Made by a program: the position numbers and the translations under genes. Positions 57,501-64,000 of a DNA stretch of 64,000 bases are shown piece after piece (the first letter of the stretch is position 1; every line of letters starts with the position of its first letter). The DNA is from G965195345 sp965277625 (GTDB lineage Bacteria; Pseudomonadota; Gammaproteobacteria; CAKMZV01): contig OZ255827.1 in the NCBI GenBank assembly GCA_965277625.1, positions 1,178,001 to 1,242,000 of the forward strand. The letters run 5' to 3'. The notes under the pieces were generated by a model. It had not been told where the DNA came from and searched no databases. It was given only the letters and a program-made list of their open reading frames with translations.

Positions 57501-60500
57501 ATACAGTTGAAGAACACGCATTTGTCTATACAACCGCCAGTGGTCTAATCTCTCAAGAGTCCTGGTACGGTTTGGTTTTACCGCAACGAAGTTTTCCAGG
57601 TGAACTCTCTTGGATAACGCATGACAGTACCATTGCCTATGGCTTTGTCAGCACCAATAACAATAGCACAGGCGTTATCACAGTTTATCCAGGTTATTAT
57701 CCTCTGAACTGGGAAATTACCAGCGGATTGGTTTCAAATAGGCAGACCATTGCCTCCACCCTATTCAATTGGACGATTTATTCCAGGAATATTGATCGGT
57801 ATTTCTTATTAGACGAAAGCGGCAATGGCACAGCTCGTCATGCGCTTTATGAGTTTCCTCAGGGTTTAGCACCTATTTCTAATAGGATTATTCCTATCAA
57901 TGTTGGCTCAACGACCACAGTGCGCTTAACGGGATTTGACCTAAATGGTGATGCAATAAGCGCGGCAAATTGGCGTGCGGTGGCAACATCGGGCTCTGTA
58001 CGTTTGAATAATATTGCTCAAAACTCTGGTGTTCACACGATGGATTTAGTCTATATCCCACCTTCAAACTTTTCAGGCCTAACAAGCGTTGACCTCTCGT
58101 TACTAGTGGATGGTTTAAGGACAACTGCATCGTTGTCATTTGCAGTGAGTCCAGCGACACCGACCTTCACCGTGCCTTCAAGCACACTTGTTTTGACCCA
58201 AAACAGTGCTCAGACTATTCGCAATCAGCAGCCAATCAACAGTGTCAGGATCTCAGCCTACGATGGACAGTCGAGTTTATCAGATGTGCAGTGGCGTGTA
58301 ACCCACAGTGGTGATGCCATCTTTTCCACCAATCCCACGCCTGTGGTGAGTTTCACCACCAATGTCCTCACGACAACTGGCTCATTGGGTGCAACGACTC
58401 AAACAGCACAGTTGTACTTTACAATCGCCCCTGACCGTACAGGTACCGCGACCTTAACAATACAGCTCACTAATCTGGCTACGTCTGTGATGTCACAACA
58501 AACATTGGTGGTTCAAGTCAATCCAATGAGTAATGTGCCTCCGACGATTGTCCCAATTAATTCGAGTATTGATAACCTAGTCGTGAACGCCGGTCGTCTT
58601 TATGCTAATTCAAGGACATTCGGACGGAGGATCGTATCTTTTGTTGCCGACTCTAGATCTTTTGGTGGGCATTTGCTAAACATCAATACCATAGAAGAAT
58701 TGACATTTTTGAACTCAGCGGCCAGTGGCTTAATCCTTGATGAGTCCTGGTATGGCTTGGTTTTACCACAAGAATCCTTCCCTGGTGAACTCTCTTGGGT
58801 GACGCATGACAGTACCATCGGCTATGGTTTTGTCAGCACCAGTAACAATACCACTGGCGATATTACAGTCTATCCGGGTCATTTCATCCTGAATTGGCAT
58901 AGTGCGAGAGGACTGATTGCCAGTAGAGTAAACAACTCTGCCACTGTATTCAATTGGACCATCTATGCTGATAGTTTTGGATATTTCTTATTAAACGATG
59001 TGGGTGATACAAATAATTCGCGTCTGGCACTCTATGAATTACCACAAGGCATATCCCCCACATCTCTCCTATTATCTATGCGCTCACCTGTCATTGTGGC
59101 AGCGAGATTGAGTGCAACCGTTCGATTAACGGGTTTTGATTTGAATGGTGATGCCATAAGTACAACCAATTGGACTGCAGTAGATCCCAATGGTGGCGTA
59201 ACGCGCTTTAGCAACATTTCTCAAAACACTGGCGTTCAGGTGGTCGATATGGTTTACACTGCTCCAGCTAATTTCAACAGTGACACAACCGTTGTTGCCA
59301 CCCTCCAAGTGAATGGATTAACGACGACCAGAGCCATTTTGTTCACACCTGATAGACCACCAAATATTGCCTTGTCAACTCAGGCCCTTACACTCGCTGA
59401 AGATTTCTCTACTATGGTCATCGGTACTACCGTTACTGATCAGATCGATTTTGGCAACTTGCCATTTACAGTGCGGGCATCCACGTCAGGGATTGTCAAT
59501 GTGTCAAACTTGGGTTATGGGATTCGATTGTCGGCTGTGGAAAATGCAAGTGGTCAGGTCATATTGACGGTTTCAGCAACCGATAGCGCCCCACAAACCG
59601 TGTCAACATTGGTCGTGGTCACAGTTAAAGCTGTGAATGATCCTCCGATAATAGACGTATCAACAGACAACATCTCGACTGTTGGTGGTTTTGGGTCCAT
59701 TATCATTGGCACCACAGCCACGGATGTTGAGGACGTCACCTTGCCGTTTGCAGTGCAATTATCGACCACAAATATAGTCACTGTGACGACAGCGACCAAT
59801 GCTATTGTGTTGACGCCCATTGTCGGTGGCTCCGGTCGAACCACATTGACGGTCCTTGCAACCGACAGTAGTGGGCAGACATCTTTACGCGCAATTGCTG
59901 TCGATGTCGCCATTGTGCAGAGCACGCCACCTGTGCTCGTGGTTTCAACCAATCTCATTCGTGTACAAGAAGATTTTACACCCTCTGTGGTTATCCAATC
60001 CACGGCAACAGATGCAGACGGTGGTACCTTAACCATTTTTGTACGGTCCTCCACCAATCTTGTCAATGTGGCAGAATCTGGCTTAGTGAATGATCAGTTT
60101 TCTATTACTTTAACGCCCATGACCAATCTTCATGGCACGACCACTATAACCGTTGATGTGTTTGATTCAGGTGGACTTTCCGCGTCTGAGCAAATTGTTG
60201 TCATTGTCAATTCTGTTAGAGACCCCGTATCATTCGCCTTCTCAACCCCTGTTGTCAACTTGACTGGTAACCAGCTTGATCGCAACATTCAAAGGATCAA
60301 TATCCTCAATCCAGAGCGTGAAACTCTCAGGGCTCAATGGCAATTGACGAGTAGTGGTGACCCCATATTTTCAATCAACCCAACACCTGTACTGAGCTTT
60401 ACCACCAATAGCTTAACCAATGAAACCACCATCACAACGATCGCTGAAACGGCGCAACTGTATTTTTCCATCGCCCCCAATCGAGTAGGCACAGCCACTT

Positions 60501-63500
60501 TAACCGCCCAATTGACCAATTTGACCACAGCAGAAATGTCACAACAAACGCTGGTGGTGCAGGTCAATCCTACAGATGTCGCACCGATGATCATCCAAAC
60601 CAGCACAAGGATTGAAAATTTTATTGTTAATGGTGGCCGTCTTTATGCCAATTCAATAAACACAGCAACAGGGGTCACGACGTTTTTGAGCGAAGCTAAG
60701 GCATTAGGTGGACATCTGATCAACATCAATACCACTGAAGAACATACTTTTATGCGCTCAATGGCAGGTGGTCTAATCTCACATAACGCTTGGATTGGTA
60801 TGGTTTTACCGCAGTTAGAATTTCCAGGGGAGCTGTCTTGGGTCACGCATGACAGTACCATTGTCTATGGTCATGCCAGCACCGATGGCAGAGACAACCT
60901 TAGGGTCTATCCAGGTCATCTAGCCCTAAGGTGGCAACTTCACACTGGGCTTTTTGCCAATAGAGGCTCTTCACGCCCCTCTGTGTTCAATTGGGCGAAC
61001 TATTCCAGAATCGGTGATAGTTTTTTCTTAATAGGGGATAGGGGTGATGGGGCATCTCGTCGAGCGCTCTATGAATTTCCTCAAGGCTTGGCACCAACTA
61101 CTATCATGCCAAGGCCTATAAGAAGGGACGGTTTATCTGCTACCGTTCGCTTGACAGGTTTTGATTTAAATGGTGATGCCATAAATGTATCAAATTGGTC
61201 AGGAACAGATCCCAACGGAGGTACAGTACGTTTTTCTCAAGTTTCTCAAAGTACAGGCGTTCAGACAGTCGATATGATTTACACTGCGCCAGCTAACTTT
61301 AACGATCATACAACGGTTGTAGTCACTTTGACAGTGAATGGTTTAATCTCCACCACGGCCCTGTCATTTTTCCCAATTGTGCCGAGTTTCACCTTGACGT
61401 CATCCGCAATCATCTTGGTGGAGAATAGCTCTCAGACCATTCGCAACCAGCAGTTTATCAGCAACATTGAGATACCAGCTTATTCAGGGACAACCAGTAG
61501 TTTAGAGTATCAATGGAGTGTGTCGCAAAGCGGTGATACTATTTTTTCTAACAAACCCGCTCCTGTGGTCAGTTTTTCGACCAATGTTTTAACGACCAGG
61601 GGGCAATTGAGTTCAACCGCGCGGACGGCGCATCTGTATTTTTCTATCGCACCCGATCGCAAAGGCAGGGCGACCCTGACAGTACATCTTTCCAGCGTAA
61701 CCAAACCAGCAGAAATTTCAGAACAAACCATTGTGGTACAAGTTAATCCAATGAACGATGTGCCGATTGGCTTTGGTGTTAGCACAGATCTGCAAAATCT
61801 CATTCTTCGTGGTGGTCGGCTTTATGCCAATTCTGTGAAAACGGCCCGATCAGTCAATCCATTTTTAGAGGAAGCAAGGGGATTGGGTGGGCATCTGGCT
61901 AATATTAATACAATTGAAGAGTTCGAATTTATACGTTCATCTCAAAATGGATTAATAACTCAAAATGCTTGGTTTGGTCTGAGTTTACCGCAGTTAGAAT
62001 TTCCAGGAGAACTGTTTTGGGTGACTAATGACAGCACCATTGCTTATGGTTTTTCACACTCCGATGGCAATGACAACATTAACGTCTATCCAGGGCATTA
62101 CAATCTACCCTGGTTTAGTTTGTTTGCTAATAGAGGGTCATCACGCCCCTCCGTATTTAATTGGATCCATTATGCCGCTCCTCTAACAAGTTTTGTTTTA
62201 ATAGGCGATAGAGGTGATGCAACCTATCGTCATGGGCTTTATGAATTTCCTCAAGGATTGGCGTCACCTAAATCAATCCCTGTGCTGACCAGCTCAAGTG
62301 TAACTGTGCGGTTGACTGTCTTTGATTTGAATGGCGATGCGATCAATTTATCAAACTTGAGCGCCATAGCTACGTCCGGGACGGTAAGCATTGGCAATAT
62401 TTCACAAAGTACGGGACTTCGGACAATCGAAATGGTTTACACTGCGCCTGCCAATTTTGTCAGTCAATCTACGGTTGTGGTCAGCCTCCAAGTGAATGGA
62501 TCTAGCACCTCGACCGAATTGTCATTTGTTCCGAGCGTGCCGACATTTACCTTGCCCTCAAACTTAATTGTTTTGACAGCAAATAGCTCACAGACTATCC
62601 GCAACACACAACAAATCAGCAATATCGAGATTGCGGGTCTTGCTGGGACAACAAGAAATTTAAACGTGCAATGGACTGTGACAAATAGTGGCAATGCCAT
62701 ATTCCCGACTAGGCCCGCACCTGTCGTCAGCTTCTCTACCAATGCCAATGTGACCAATGTAAACCTCAGCACAACTGCACGGACGGCTCAATTGTATTTT
62801 ACAGTTGCACCTGACCGAACAGGTATAGCCACATTAACCTTAGAGCTGTCAAATGCCGAACTTGGGTTAAGGTCATCACAAACCATGGTTGTCCAAGTTA
62901 ATCCAATGATTAATGAACCGCCTGTGATCGTTCCAACCAACCCCAACTTTGCAAATATTCGCCTTTATGGTGGTCATCTCTACGCCCATTCGCTGACAAG
63001 ATCACAAGCAATTGCGCCGTTTTTGGCTGAAGCAAGGGCTTATGGTGGGCATTTGGCCAACACCAATTCTTCTGAAGAATTTAATTATTTTCTTTCACTG
63101 ATTAGAGGCGGTATTTCTGCAATTGACTATAGTTGGCATGGTTTGGTATTACCGCAACAATCCTTTCCCGGAGAACTTTCATGGGTGACCAATGATAGTA
63201 CCATAGCTTATGGTTTTGCAATTGGCGATGGTATCTCCAATCTCACAACCTATCCTGGTCAATACAGGTTGTTATGGGATATTACTACTGGCGTTATTGC
63301 TAATAAACCCGAATCACGCCCGTCAGTTTTCAATTGGGTGTATTTTGCCGACATCTTGAGCAACTATTATTCTTTATTAGGAGATAGGGGTGACACCAGA
63401 GCCCGCCATGGCTTTTATGAGTTCCCTCAAGGCATACGAGTATCATCACCTACGGCACTGGTATCTGTAAATGGCGGTGCTAATGCGACATTGTCCTTTA

Positions 63501-64000
63501 CTGGATATGATCTGAATGGTGATGTCATAAACACAGCAAATTGGTCTGGAACAGATCCTAATGGTGGCACAGTGAGATTTGGAGGTGTTTATCAAAGCGC
63601 AGGAGTTCATACAGTGAATATGACTTATACCGCTCCAACAGATTTCGACGGTCTAACAACGGTCGTGGTCACGCTCCAAGTGGGTGGATTAAGTACAACC
63701 ACTGCCGTTCCATTTATTGTAAATGGACCACCAAACATCGCACTCTCAAGTCATGCCATTACCTTAGACGAAGATTTCCCCGCCATTGTCATTGGTACGA
63801 CCATTACAGATAGGGTTGAGGGCAACAATTTGCCATTTTCGATACTAGCCTCCGCAACGGGCATGGTGACTATTTCTACATCAGCCAATACCATTCGATT
63901 ATCGTCTGTACTCAATGCCAATGGCCGGGTAACTCTAACCGTTCAAGCGGCAGATTCAATCTCGCTCACCACCTCAGCTCTTATCGTGGTGAACATACGA
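45521..64000 (+). CDS. Giant cadherin-like/C-type-lectin-like lipoprotein, 3' partial (6160 codons visible)
   Basis: The frame starting at ATG 45521 is in phase at every point I translated across the region and is still open at base 64000. The signal peptide is long, with HRRALS before the hydrophobic core and lipobox LSAC at Cys63. It is followed by a Gly/Asp/Asn linker made of 18-bp repeats. Nine cadherin-like repeats (to about residue 997) are followed by five Ig/CTLD super-repeats with ten CTLDs (first at ~1131, last at ~5816-5971), then a cadherin-like repeat cut by the window. The order of modules is the same as in the 12,228-aa protein, including the closing three-CTLD unit. By analogy it should end with cadherin-like repeats, FN3-like domain and propeller near base 66,580, about 7,020 aa in all; that is a prediction. 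Large parts are near-identical in DNA to the upstream gene. Inferred role: lipid-anchored surface fibre; ligand unknown. Confidence 0.88.
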   Translation, partial: MTPIINLFSSHLHRVSDYPFFRIFWQLSRTYFNSITCLSQTVHRRALSTVGTIMMLSVLLSACGGGGGGSTTVDGGNGDGGGGSTIVDGGDGNGSGDGNGSGGGNGDGGGNGDGGGNGDGGAIPVLNTTPTFAVSNNPLTVVEDFTGMRTVASVSSATGIMVDQSNPGVVTVTTSVSGVFVSSIANAYGQTTFNITATNGTLTASTQVVVIVSAINDTPTLSVSSNVISTIGGFTPITIFTTASDIENGILNISVTESSPSVVRVNTTTNAITLNNIPGASGQTTLTVRAVDSSGTTVTQTIVVNVRIVDSAVPILEVSTNRISLQEDFTTALVIRTTATDSDGQSIMLSVSSSSHLVNAVIQNPVSGLSIITNLISLTAVDNANGITTLTVQVADIGGQSTSVEIIVSVAAVNDPPMLTVSTTNLMLSEDFLVAQSVATITNVDGDTQTVSVTESTTGVVTVTTSATAVSVSSIANANGRTTLTIGVSDSVNSVTTQVAVTVLAVNDTPTFTLSTTALTLTENFASPVSITVTSRDIDGDTLTLSVIESTTGVVTVARSLTEITLSSIASVSGQTTLTISVSDDTLTSTAQVVIQVRAINRSPTIVLSTNNIIVNAGFSPITINATVRDPEEGALPFAVQESNTGVVSVSTSADTIVLTAIPGITGQTNLTIQTADRFGLTAMQTIFVNVIAVVTTSPVLTVSTNLITVQEDFRTPVVISATATDVDGDPIIISVNASMSLVNHVISPLGNGVTDITLIPISDRNGTATLTVRATDPGGLSDSKQIIVVVNAVNDPPALTVSTNLISTSGGFSPITIGTTASDSEERDIGFAVQVSTTGIVGVTTSVNAIVLTAMAGVSGDTTLTVVTVDQFGLSATQTISVSVRILQSIEPMLMVSTDRIIVVEEFTSPLVIQTTATDVDGDPITLSVNSSRRLVDAVISTPIRGISTITNTITLTAIADLNGTATLTIQASDAGGESTSVEVVVVVNAVIDPLSFSVATSVVSLSALGNQLNRNVQSITVSNIDSQTFRTQWQVTNSGDAILSTNPAPVVSYTTNRLTTQSTLTAAAHTAQLYFSIIPDRTGTATLTLQLNNLTTSESTQQTMVVHVHSVNVPPMIAQVGTIIENAIVHGGRLYANSALRLATPTVTSYLTDARALGGHLVNLNTIEEFNYLRSAASGLVTREVWYGLTLPQQTFPGELFWVTHDSTIAYGIASTNGATNLTVYPGYYNLIWGESSGLIAHRHSRASTVFNWTVYSPDVNRFFLLDDGGFITNRQALYEFPQGIASNSIKPVPLIANSRATVRLFGYDLNGDAISTSNWSATPMNGTASLNSVALSTGVQTMDLVYTPPTGFSGPSTVMVTLQVNGFIAERVVSFVVDAPPTIALSTNDITLDEDFSSFVIGTTATDEGISGSLPFSVQVFPPSGLVAITTSANAIRLSSIGNASGQAILTIQTVDSALQNVSTRVFVTVEPVNDPPTIDISSSRVTILGGILSYTIGTTATDIEDGALPFSVQASITGLVSITTSANAIELSPILGRTGQTVLTVRTIDQGRLTAVQTIIVDVVIAAGNAPVLNVSTNLIRVQEDFSTPVVISANATDADGDAIMLSLSSSSRLVNAVMSTLTNGMSTITLSAIANLNGTATLTVNAVDSGGLFVSQQIVVVVNGINDDPVSFTFSTSVVTLSALGNQLDRNIQKISISNPDNQPQRLQWLVTSSGTRIFSANPTPVVSFTTNALTTETTLTSVADTAQLYFSITPNQTGVATLTVQLTNLTRSEMSQQTLVVQVNPFNRPPVILPVNSNLQNLVVNGGHLYANSVTTAQAVTSFLAEARALGGHLLNVNTQEESNFVRSSASGLVSNDAWFGMVLPQQIFPGELSWVTNNSTIAYGFASTNGATNLNVYPGHFGLNWDSSNGLTANRSARPTTVFNWAAYSMDSSQFVLFDDIGSTQSRHAIYEFPQGLSSTLMDPIPVVSGSNVTVRLSGFDLNGDAIGTVNWSFRSQRGGSVSFANVARNSGFQTVDMVFTPPRGFSGPLAVEVFLNTNGSGTVISVPFIVAVPSYTLASNSIVLTENSTDTLRNNQLISNINIPAFMGTTHTLDVQWQVRQSGDLVFSAQPAPVVSFSTNTITTTNPISVTPKTADLYFSIAPDRTGTATLTLQLTDLNNLILNQQTILVQVQPMADVAPVIAQASSSIQNLIVQGGRLYANSVSTAQAVTSFAAEARALGGHLLNINTVEELVFIRSSGANLLTENAWIGMTLPQVSFPGELSWITNDSTIAYGYASTNGVTNLNVYPGHYDLTWHSTNGLIANRTTGRATLSNWAYYLRSTDRYFLLNDSGDRLARYALYEFPQGLAPASIMSVPVVSATSATVRLTGFVLNGDSVGLANWSGVASAGAISFNGVTQNLGHQTVDMVYTAPANYSGQTTAAISLQVNGKSSTTVISIIVDGPPNIALSTQAITLAEDFGSYVIGTTVTDLGVSGTLPFTVLTSTTDVVTITTSANAIRLSSLLNVNGTVTLTVQSTDSASQRASEIIVVTVEAVNDPPTIVVSSDNITTSAGFSSLIIDTTATDVEDGLLTFTVQLQTTNVISVTTTANAIIINPIVGRVGQTTLIVRTADRQGQTDVQLITVNVAIVGSATTPVISVSTSLIRVQEDFTTAVTFFTTATDADGDAVVFSLSSSERLFDAVLSTRTGGVSTITLTSVANAFGTATLTVHATDVGGQITSTEVLVVVNGINNDPISFALSNSVVTLSAPGNQLERNIQSISINNPDTANRRAQWQLTLSGDPIFSANPFPVVSFTTNAIATTATLTAAQQTAQLYFSIAPNQTGTGFITLQLTDLTRSEMSQQTLTVQVNSVDRPPMITQANPNLRNLIVHGGHLYANSVASTTLSVSQFLTEARSLGGHLININTIEEINFVRSTNTGLESHDAWIGMVLPRRTFPGELSWVTHDSTIAYGFATTNGVTNLTVYPGHYALNWNALSGLVANSVGRPSTVFNWTIYDNRSSEYYLVDDGGDAIIRRSALYEFPQGLAQTSINTIPVRAGSSATVRLTGADLNGDAISIANWSAVATTGSFSFANVAQSSGVQTVDLIYTPSINYNGLIRADVVLQVNGLMTTKSLSFYVGSATPTFTLASSTIVLTQNSAKTIRNQQPISNARIPAFDGLTGTLDVQWRVTHSGDAIFSANPAPVVSFTTHVLTTTDRIGSTAQTAQLYFTIAPDRVGTATLTVQLSNQITSGMSQQTLVVQVNPMSPMPPTIVPLNTSIDNLVVNGGRLYANSFTQGRRIVSFVAESRSFGGHLLNINTIEELTFLNSAASGLILNESWYGLVLPQRVFPGELSWVTHDSTIGYGFVSTNNNSTGDITVYPGHFILNWNSARGLIASREGNSVFNWTIYADGLGYFLLDDGGDSRSRLALYELPQGITPTSFLLSMRPPVPMTASSSAFVRLTGFNLKGDAISTTNWTAVDPNGGVVSFSHVSQNTGVQVVDMIYKPQADFHGLTTVVATLQVNGLSTTRNISFSVDGQPSITLSTYAITLAEDFNTPFDIGVSVTDQADGSAISFRVQTSSTEVANISTSANAIQLSALPHANGTVTLTVQATDSAGQTVSTRVVVTVQAVNDPPTLSLSTQNISIAGRYTSIIIDSTATDVEDGNLPLSVQLSSTGVVRVSTTSNTIVLRPILGGSGQTTITVSATDSGGQTITRPISFSVSITSSTAPVVNVDRNLINETEDFVTPVLIQTSATDADGDDIFFSLSSSTHLVDAQLIFLSSGTGTITNLITLTSVGDLNGTTTLTIHATDVSGQSASTEIVVVVANDNIDPISFALSTSMVTLSALDNQLERKVHGINISNIDSRTLRAQWQVTSRGDPIISANPAPIVSFTTNVLSIESMLTSTTHTAQLYFSIAPNQAGTATLTVQLTDLTTNARSSQTLVVQVNPMNVAPVIAQASPNLQNLIVHGGHLYANSVLTDPTVTPFLTEARTLGGHLININTVEEHAFVYTTASGLISQESWYGLVLPQRSFPGELSWITHDSTIAYGFVSTNNNSTGVITVYPGYYPLNWEITSGLVSNRQTIASTLFNWTIYSRNIDRYFLLDESGNGTARHALYEFPQGLAPISNRIIPINVGSTTTVRLTGFDLNGDAISAANWRAVATSGSVRLNNIAQNSGVHTMDLVYIPPSNFSGLTSVDLSLLVDGLRTTASLSFAVSPATPTFTVPSSTLVLTQNSAQTIRNQQPINSVRISAYDGQSSLSDVQWRVTHSGDAIFSTNPTPVVSFTTNVLTTTGSLGATTQTAQLYFTIAPDRTGTATLTIQLTNLATSVMSQQTLVVQVNPMSNVPPTIVPINSSIDNLVVNAGRLYANSRTFGRRIVSFVADSRSFGGHLLNINTIEELTFLNSAASGLILDESWYGLVLPQESFPGELSWVTHDSTIGYGFVSTSNNTTGDITVYPGHFILNWHSARGLIASRVNNSATVFNWTIYADSFGYFLLNDVGDTNNSRLALYELPQGISPTSLLLSMRSPVIVAARLSATVRLTGFDLNGDAISTTNWTAVDPNGGVTRFSNISQNTGVQVVDMVYTAPANFNSDTTVVATLQVNGLTTTRAILFTPDRPPNIALSTQALTLAEDFSTMVIGTTVTDQIDFGNLPFTVRASTSGIVNVSNLGYGIRLSAVENASGQVILTVSATDSAPQTVSTLVVVTVKAVNDPPIIDVSTDNISTVGGFGSIIIGTTATDVEDVTLPFAVQLSTTNIVTVTTATNAIVLTPIVGGSGRTTLTVLATDSSGQTSLRAIAVDVAIVQSTPPVLVVSTNLIRVQEDFTPSVVIQSTATDADGGTLTIFVRSSTNLVNVAESGLVNDQFSITLTPMTNLHGTTTITVDVFDSGGLSASEQIVVIVNSVRDPVSFAFSTPVVNLTGNQLDRNIQRINILNPERETLRAQWQLTSSGDPIFSINPTPVLSFTTNSLTNETTITTIAETAQLYFSIAPNRVGTATLTAQLTNLTTAEMSQQTLVVQVNPTDVAPMIIQTSTRIENFIVNGGRLYANSINTATGVTTFLSEAKALGGHLININTTEEHTFMRSMAGGLISHNAWIGMVLPQLEFPGELSWVTHDSTIVYGHASTDGRDNLRVYPGHLALRWQLHTGLFANRGSSRPSVFNWANYSRIGDSFFLIGDRGDGASRRALYEFPQGLAPTTIMPRPIRRDGLSATVRLTGFDLNGDAINVSNWSGTDPNGGTVRFSQVSQSTGVQTVDMIYTAPANFNDHTTVVVTLTVNGLISTTALSFFPIVPSFTLTSSAIILVENSSQTIRNQQFISNIEIPAYSGTTSSLEYQWSVSQSGDTIFSNKPAPVVSFSTNVLTTRGQLSSTARTAHLYFSIAPDRKGRATLTVHLSSVTKPAEISEQTIVVQVNPMNDVPIGFGVSTDLQNLILRGGRLYANSVKTARSVNPFLEEARGLGGHLANINTIEEFEFIRSSQNGLITQNAWFGLSLPQLEFPGELFWVTNDSTIAYGFSHSDGNDNINVYPGHYNLPWFSLFANRGSSRPSVFNWIHYAAPLTSFVLIGDRGDATYRHGLYEFPQGLASPKSIPVLTSSSVTVRLTVFDLNGDAINLSNLSAIATSGTVSIGNISQSTGLRTIEMVYTAPANFVSQSTVVVSLQVNGSSTSTELSFVPSVPTFTLPSNLIVLTANSSQTIRNTQQISNIEIAGLAGTTRNLNVQWTVTNSGNAIFPTRPAPVVSFSTNANVTNVNLSTTARTAQLYFTVAPDRTGIATLTLELSNAELGLRSSQTMVVQVNPMINEPPVIVPTNPNFANIRLYGGHLYAHSLTRSQAIAPFLAEARAYGGHLANTNSSEEFNYFLSLIRGGISAIDYSWHGLVLPQQSFPGELSWVTNDSTIAYGFAIGDGISNLTTYPGQYRLLWDITTGVIANKPESRPSVFNWVYFADILSNYYSLLGDRGDTRARHGFYEFPQGIRVSSPTALVSVNGGANATLSFTGYDLNGDVINTANWSGTDPNGGTVRFGGVYQSAGVHTVNMTYTAPTDFDGLTTVVVTLQVGGLSTTTAVPFIVNGPPNIALSSHAITLDEDFPAIVIGTTITDRVEGNNLPFSILASATGMVTISTSANTIRLSSVLNANGRVTLTVQAADSISLTTSALIVVNIR
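45788..45877 (+). repeat. 18-bp tandem repeat, 5 copies (Gly/Asp/Asn linker)
   Basis: Five in-frame 18-base units at 45788, 45806, 45824, 45842 and 45860 encode GDGNGS twice and then GGGNGD three times. They form the flexible linker after the lipidated Cys. The sequence resembles RTX-type Gly/Asp repeats in composition but lacks the RTX nonapeptide pattern, so I treat it as a linker. Confidence 0.88.
45900..48509 (+). repeat. Nine cadherin-like repeats, N-terminal stalk of the fourth protein
   Basis: Nine ~94-aa repeats with alternating EDF, GGF/AGF and QEDF subtypes, each closing in a VNDPP-type linker. The array is much shorter than the 49-repeat array of the upstream paralog and close in length to the seven-repeat array of the 2463-aa protein. 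Confidence 0.78.
48510..50539 (+). repeat. Fourth protein CTLD super-repeat 1 (single CTLD)
   Basis: Only one CTLD (about 48912-49380) lies between the Ig-like domain and the post-CTLD/cadherin-like trio, giving a ~2.03-kb unit instead of ~3.2 kb. This is the only single-CTLD unit in the window and looks like a deletion of one Ig-CTLD-post cassette of about 1.18 kb. Confidence 0.78.
50540..53746 (+). repeat. Fourth protein CTLD super-repeat 2 (two CTLDs)
   Basis: CTLDs at about 50951-51410 and 52127-52585. Colinear and highly similar in DNA to 26011-29214 of the upstream gene, with near-constant offset (about 24,530). Confidence 0.8.
53747..56986 (+). repeat. Fourth protein CTLD super-repeat 3 (two CTLDs)
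   Basis: CTLDs at about 54158-54622 and 55341-55799. The first half matches the upstream gene's super-repeat 3. The second CTLD is of an FGGHLLNIN subtype shared with 58585-59050 and has a basic stretch (GRRIV) after its first strand. Confidence 0.78.
56987..60221 (+). repeat. Fourth protein CTLD super-repeat 4 (two CTLDs)
   Basis: CTLDs at about 57400-57866 and 58585-59050. Bases ~57050-57870 nearly repeat 39024-39850 of the upstream gene (constant offset 18,026 at two points checked). The second CTLD nearly repeats 55341-55799. Confidence 0.8.
60222..64000 (+). repeat. Fourth protein CTLD super-repeat 5 (three CTLDs, 3' cut by window)
   Basis: CTLDs at about 60629-61087, 61807-62258 and 62965-63433, then a post-CTLD sandwich and the start of a cadherin-like repeat (from about 63730). 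The third CTLD is divergent: YGGHLANTN replaces the usual LGGHLININ, followed by SSEEFNYF. Confidence 0.78.

Noticed and set aside
1..64000. tRNA, rRNA, insertion sequences or phage genes
   Set aside because: Nothing resembling tRNA cloverleaf sequence, rRNA, transposase or integrase motifs was seen in the three short spacers; all the rest is coding.

Overview
The window is essentially one locus. Four head-to-tail plus-strand genes (the first and last cut by the window edges) encode giant, repeat-built proteins of one paralogous family. The three genes whose 5' end is visible begin with a lipoprotein signal peptide (lipobox LSAC, then a Gly-rich linker with no Asp at +2). This points to a Gram-negative (diderm) bacterium and, by the Lol +2 rule, to outer-membrane anchoring. 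The C-terminal FG-GAP/integrin-like propeller, preceded by a Cys-pair domain, resembles proteins I associate with marine Gammaproteobacteria. That taxonomic hint is from memory and is not proven here.

Layout: (1) 1-555, the last three propeller blades of a gene entering from the left. (2) 556-902, a spacer with a candidate promoter. (3) 903-8294, a 2463-aa lipoprotein. (4) 8295-8654, a spacer with a related promoter-like block. (5) 8655-45341, a lipoprotein of about 12,228 aa encoded by one uninterrupted 36.7-kb frame. (6) 45342-45520, a spacer. (7) 45521-64000, a fourth lipoprotein of which 6160 codons are visible, still open at the window end. I see no RNA gene, transposase, CRISPR array or convincing minus-strand gene.

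Common plan: lipoprotein anchor; low-complexity Gly or Thr/Pro linker; array of ~94-aa cadherin-like/tandem-95-like beta-sandwich repeats (EDF near the start, DxDGD in the middle, VNDPP at the linker); super-repeats of about 1,075 aa in the order Ig-like, C-type-lectin-like domain (CTLD), post-CTLD sandwich, second Ig-like, second CTLD, second post-CTLD sandwich, three cadherin-like repeats; a final cadherin-like group; a fibronectin-III-like/Cys-pair domain; and a seven-bladed FG-GAP-type propeller. The paralogs differ mainly in copy number: 7, 49 and 9 N-terminal cadherin-like repeats, and 2, 13 and at least 10 CTLDs.

Inferred function: very long surface fibres tethered to the outer membrane by lipid, with a repetitive stalk, many laterally placed lectin-like modules and a propeller tip, acting as adhesins or ligand-capture proteins. 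The DNA shows nested in-frame duplications (39-bp, 18-bp, 549-bp, 1,980-bp, ~3.2-kb and ~5.6-kb scales, within and between genes), so the family appears to evolve by recombination-driven changes in length. Function, ligand and secretion route are inferences from domain architecture only.
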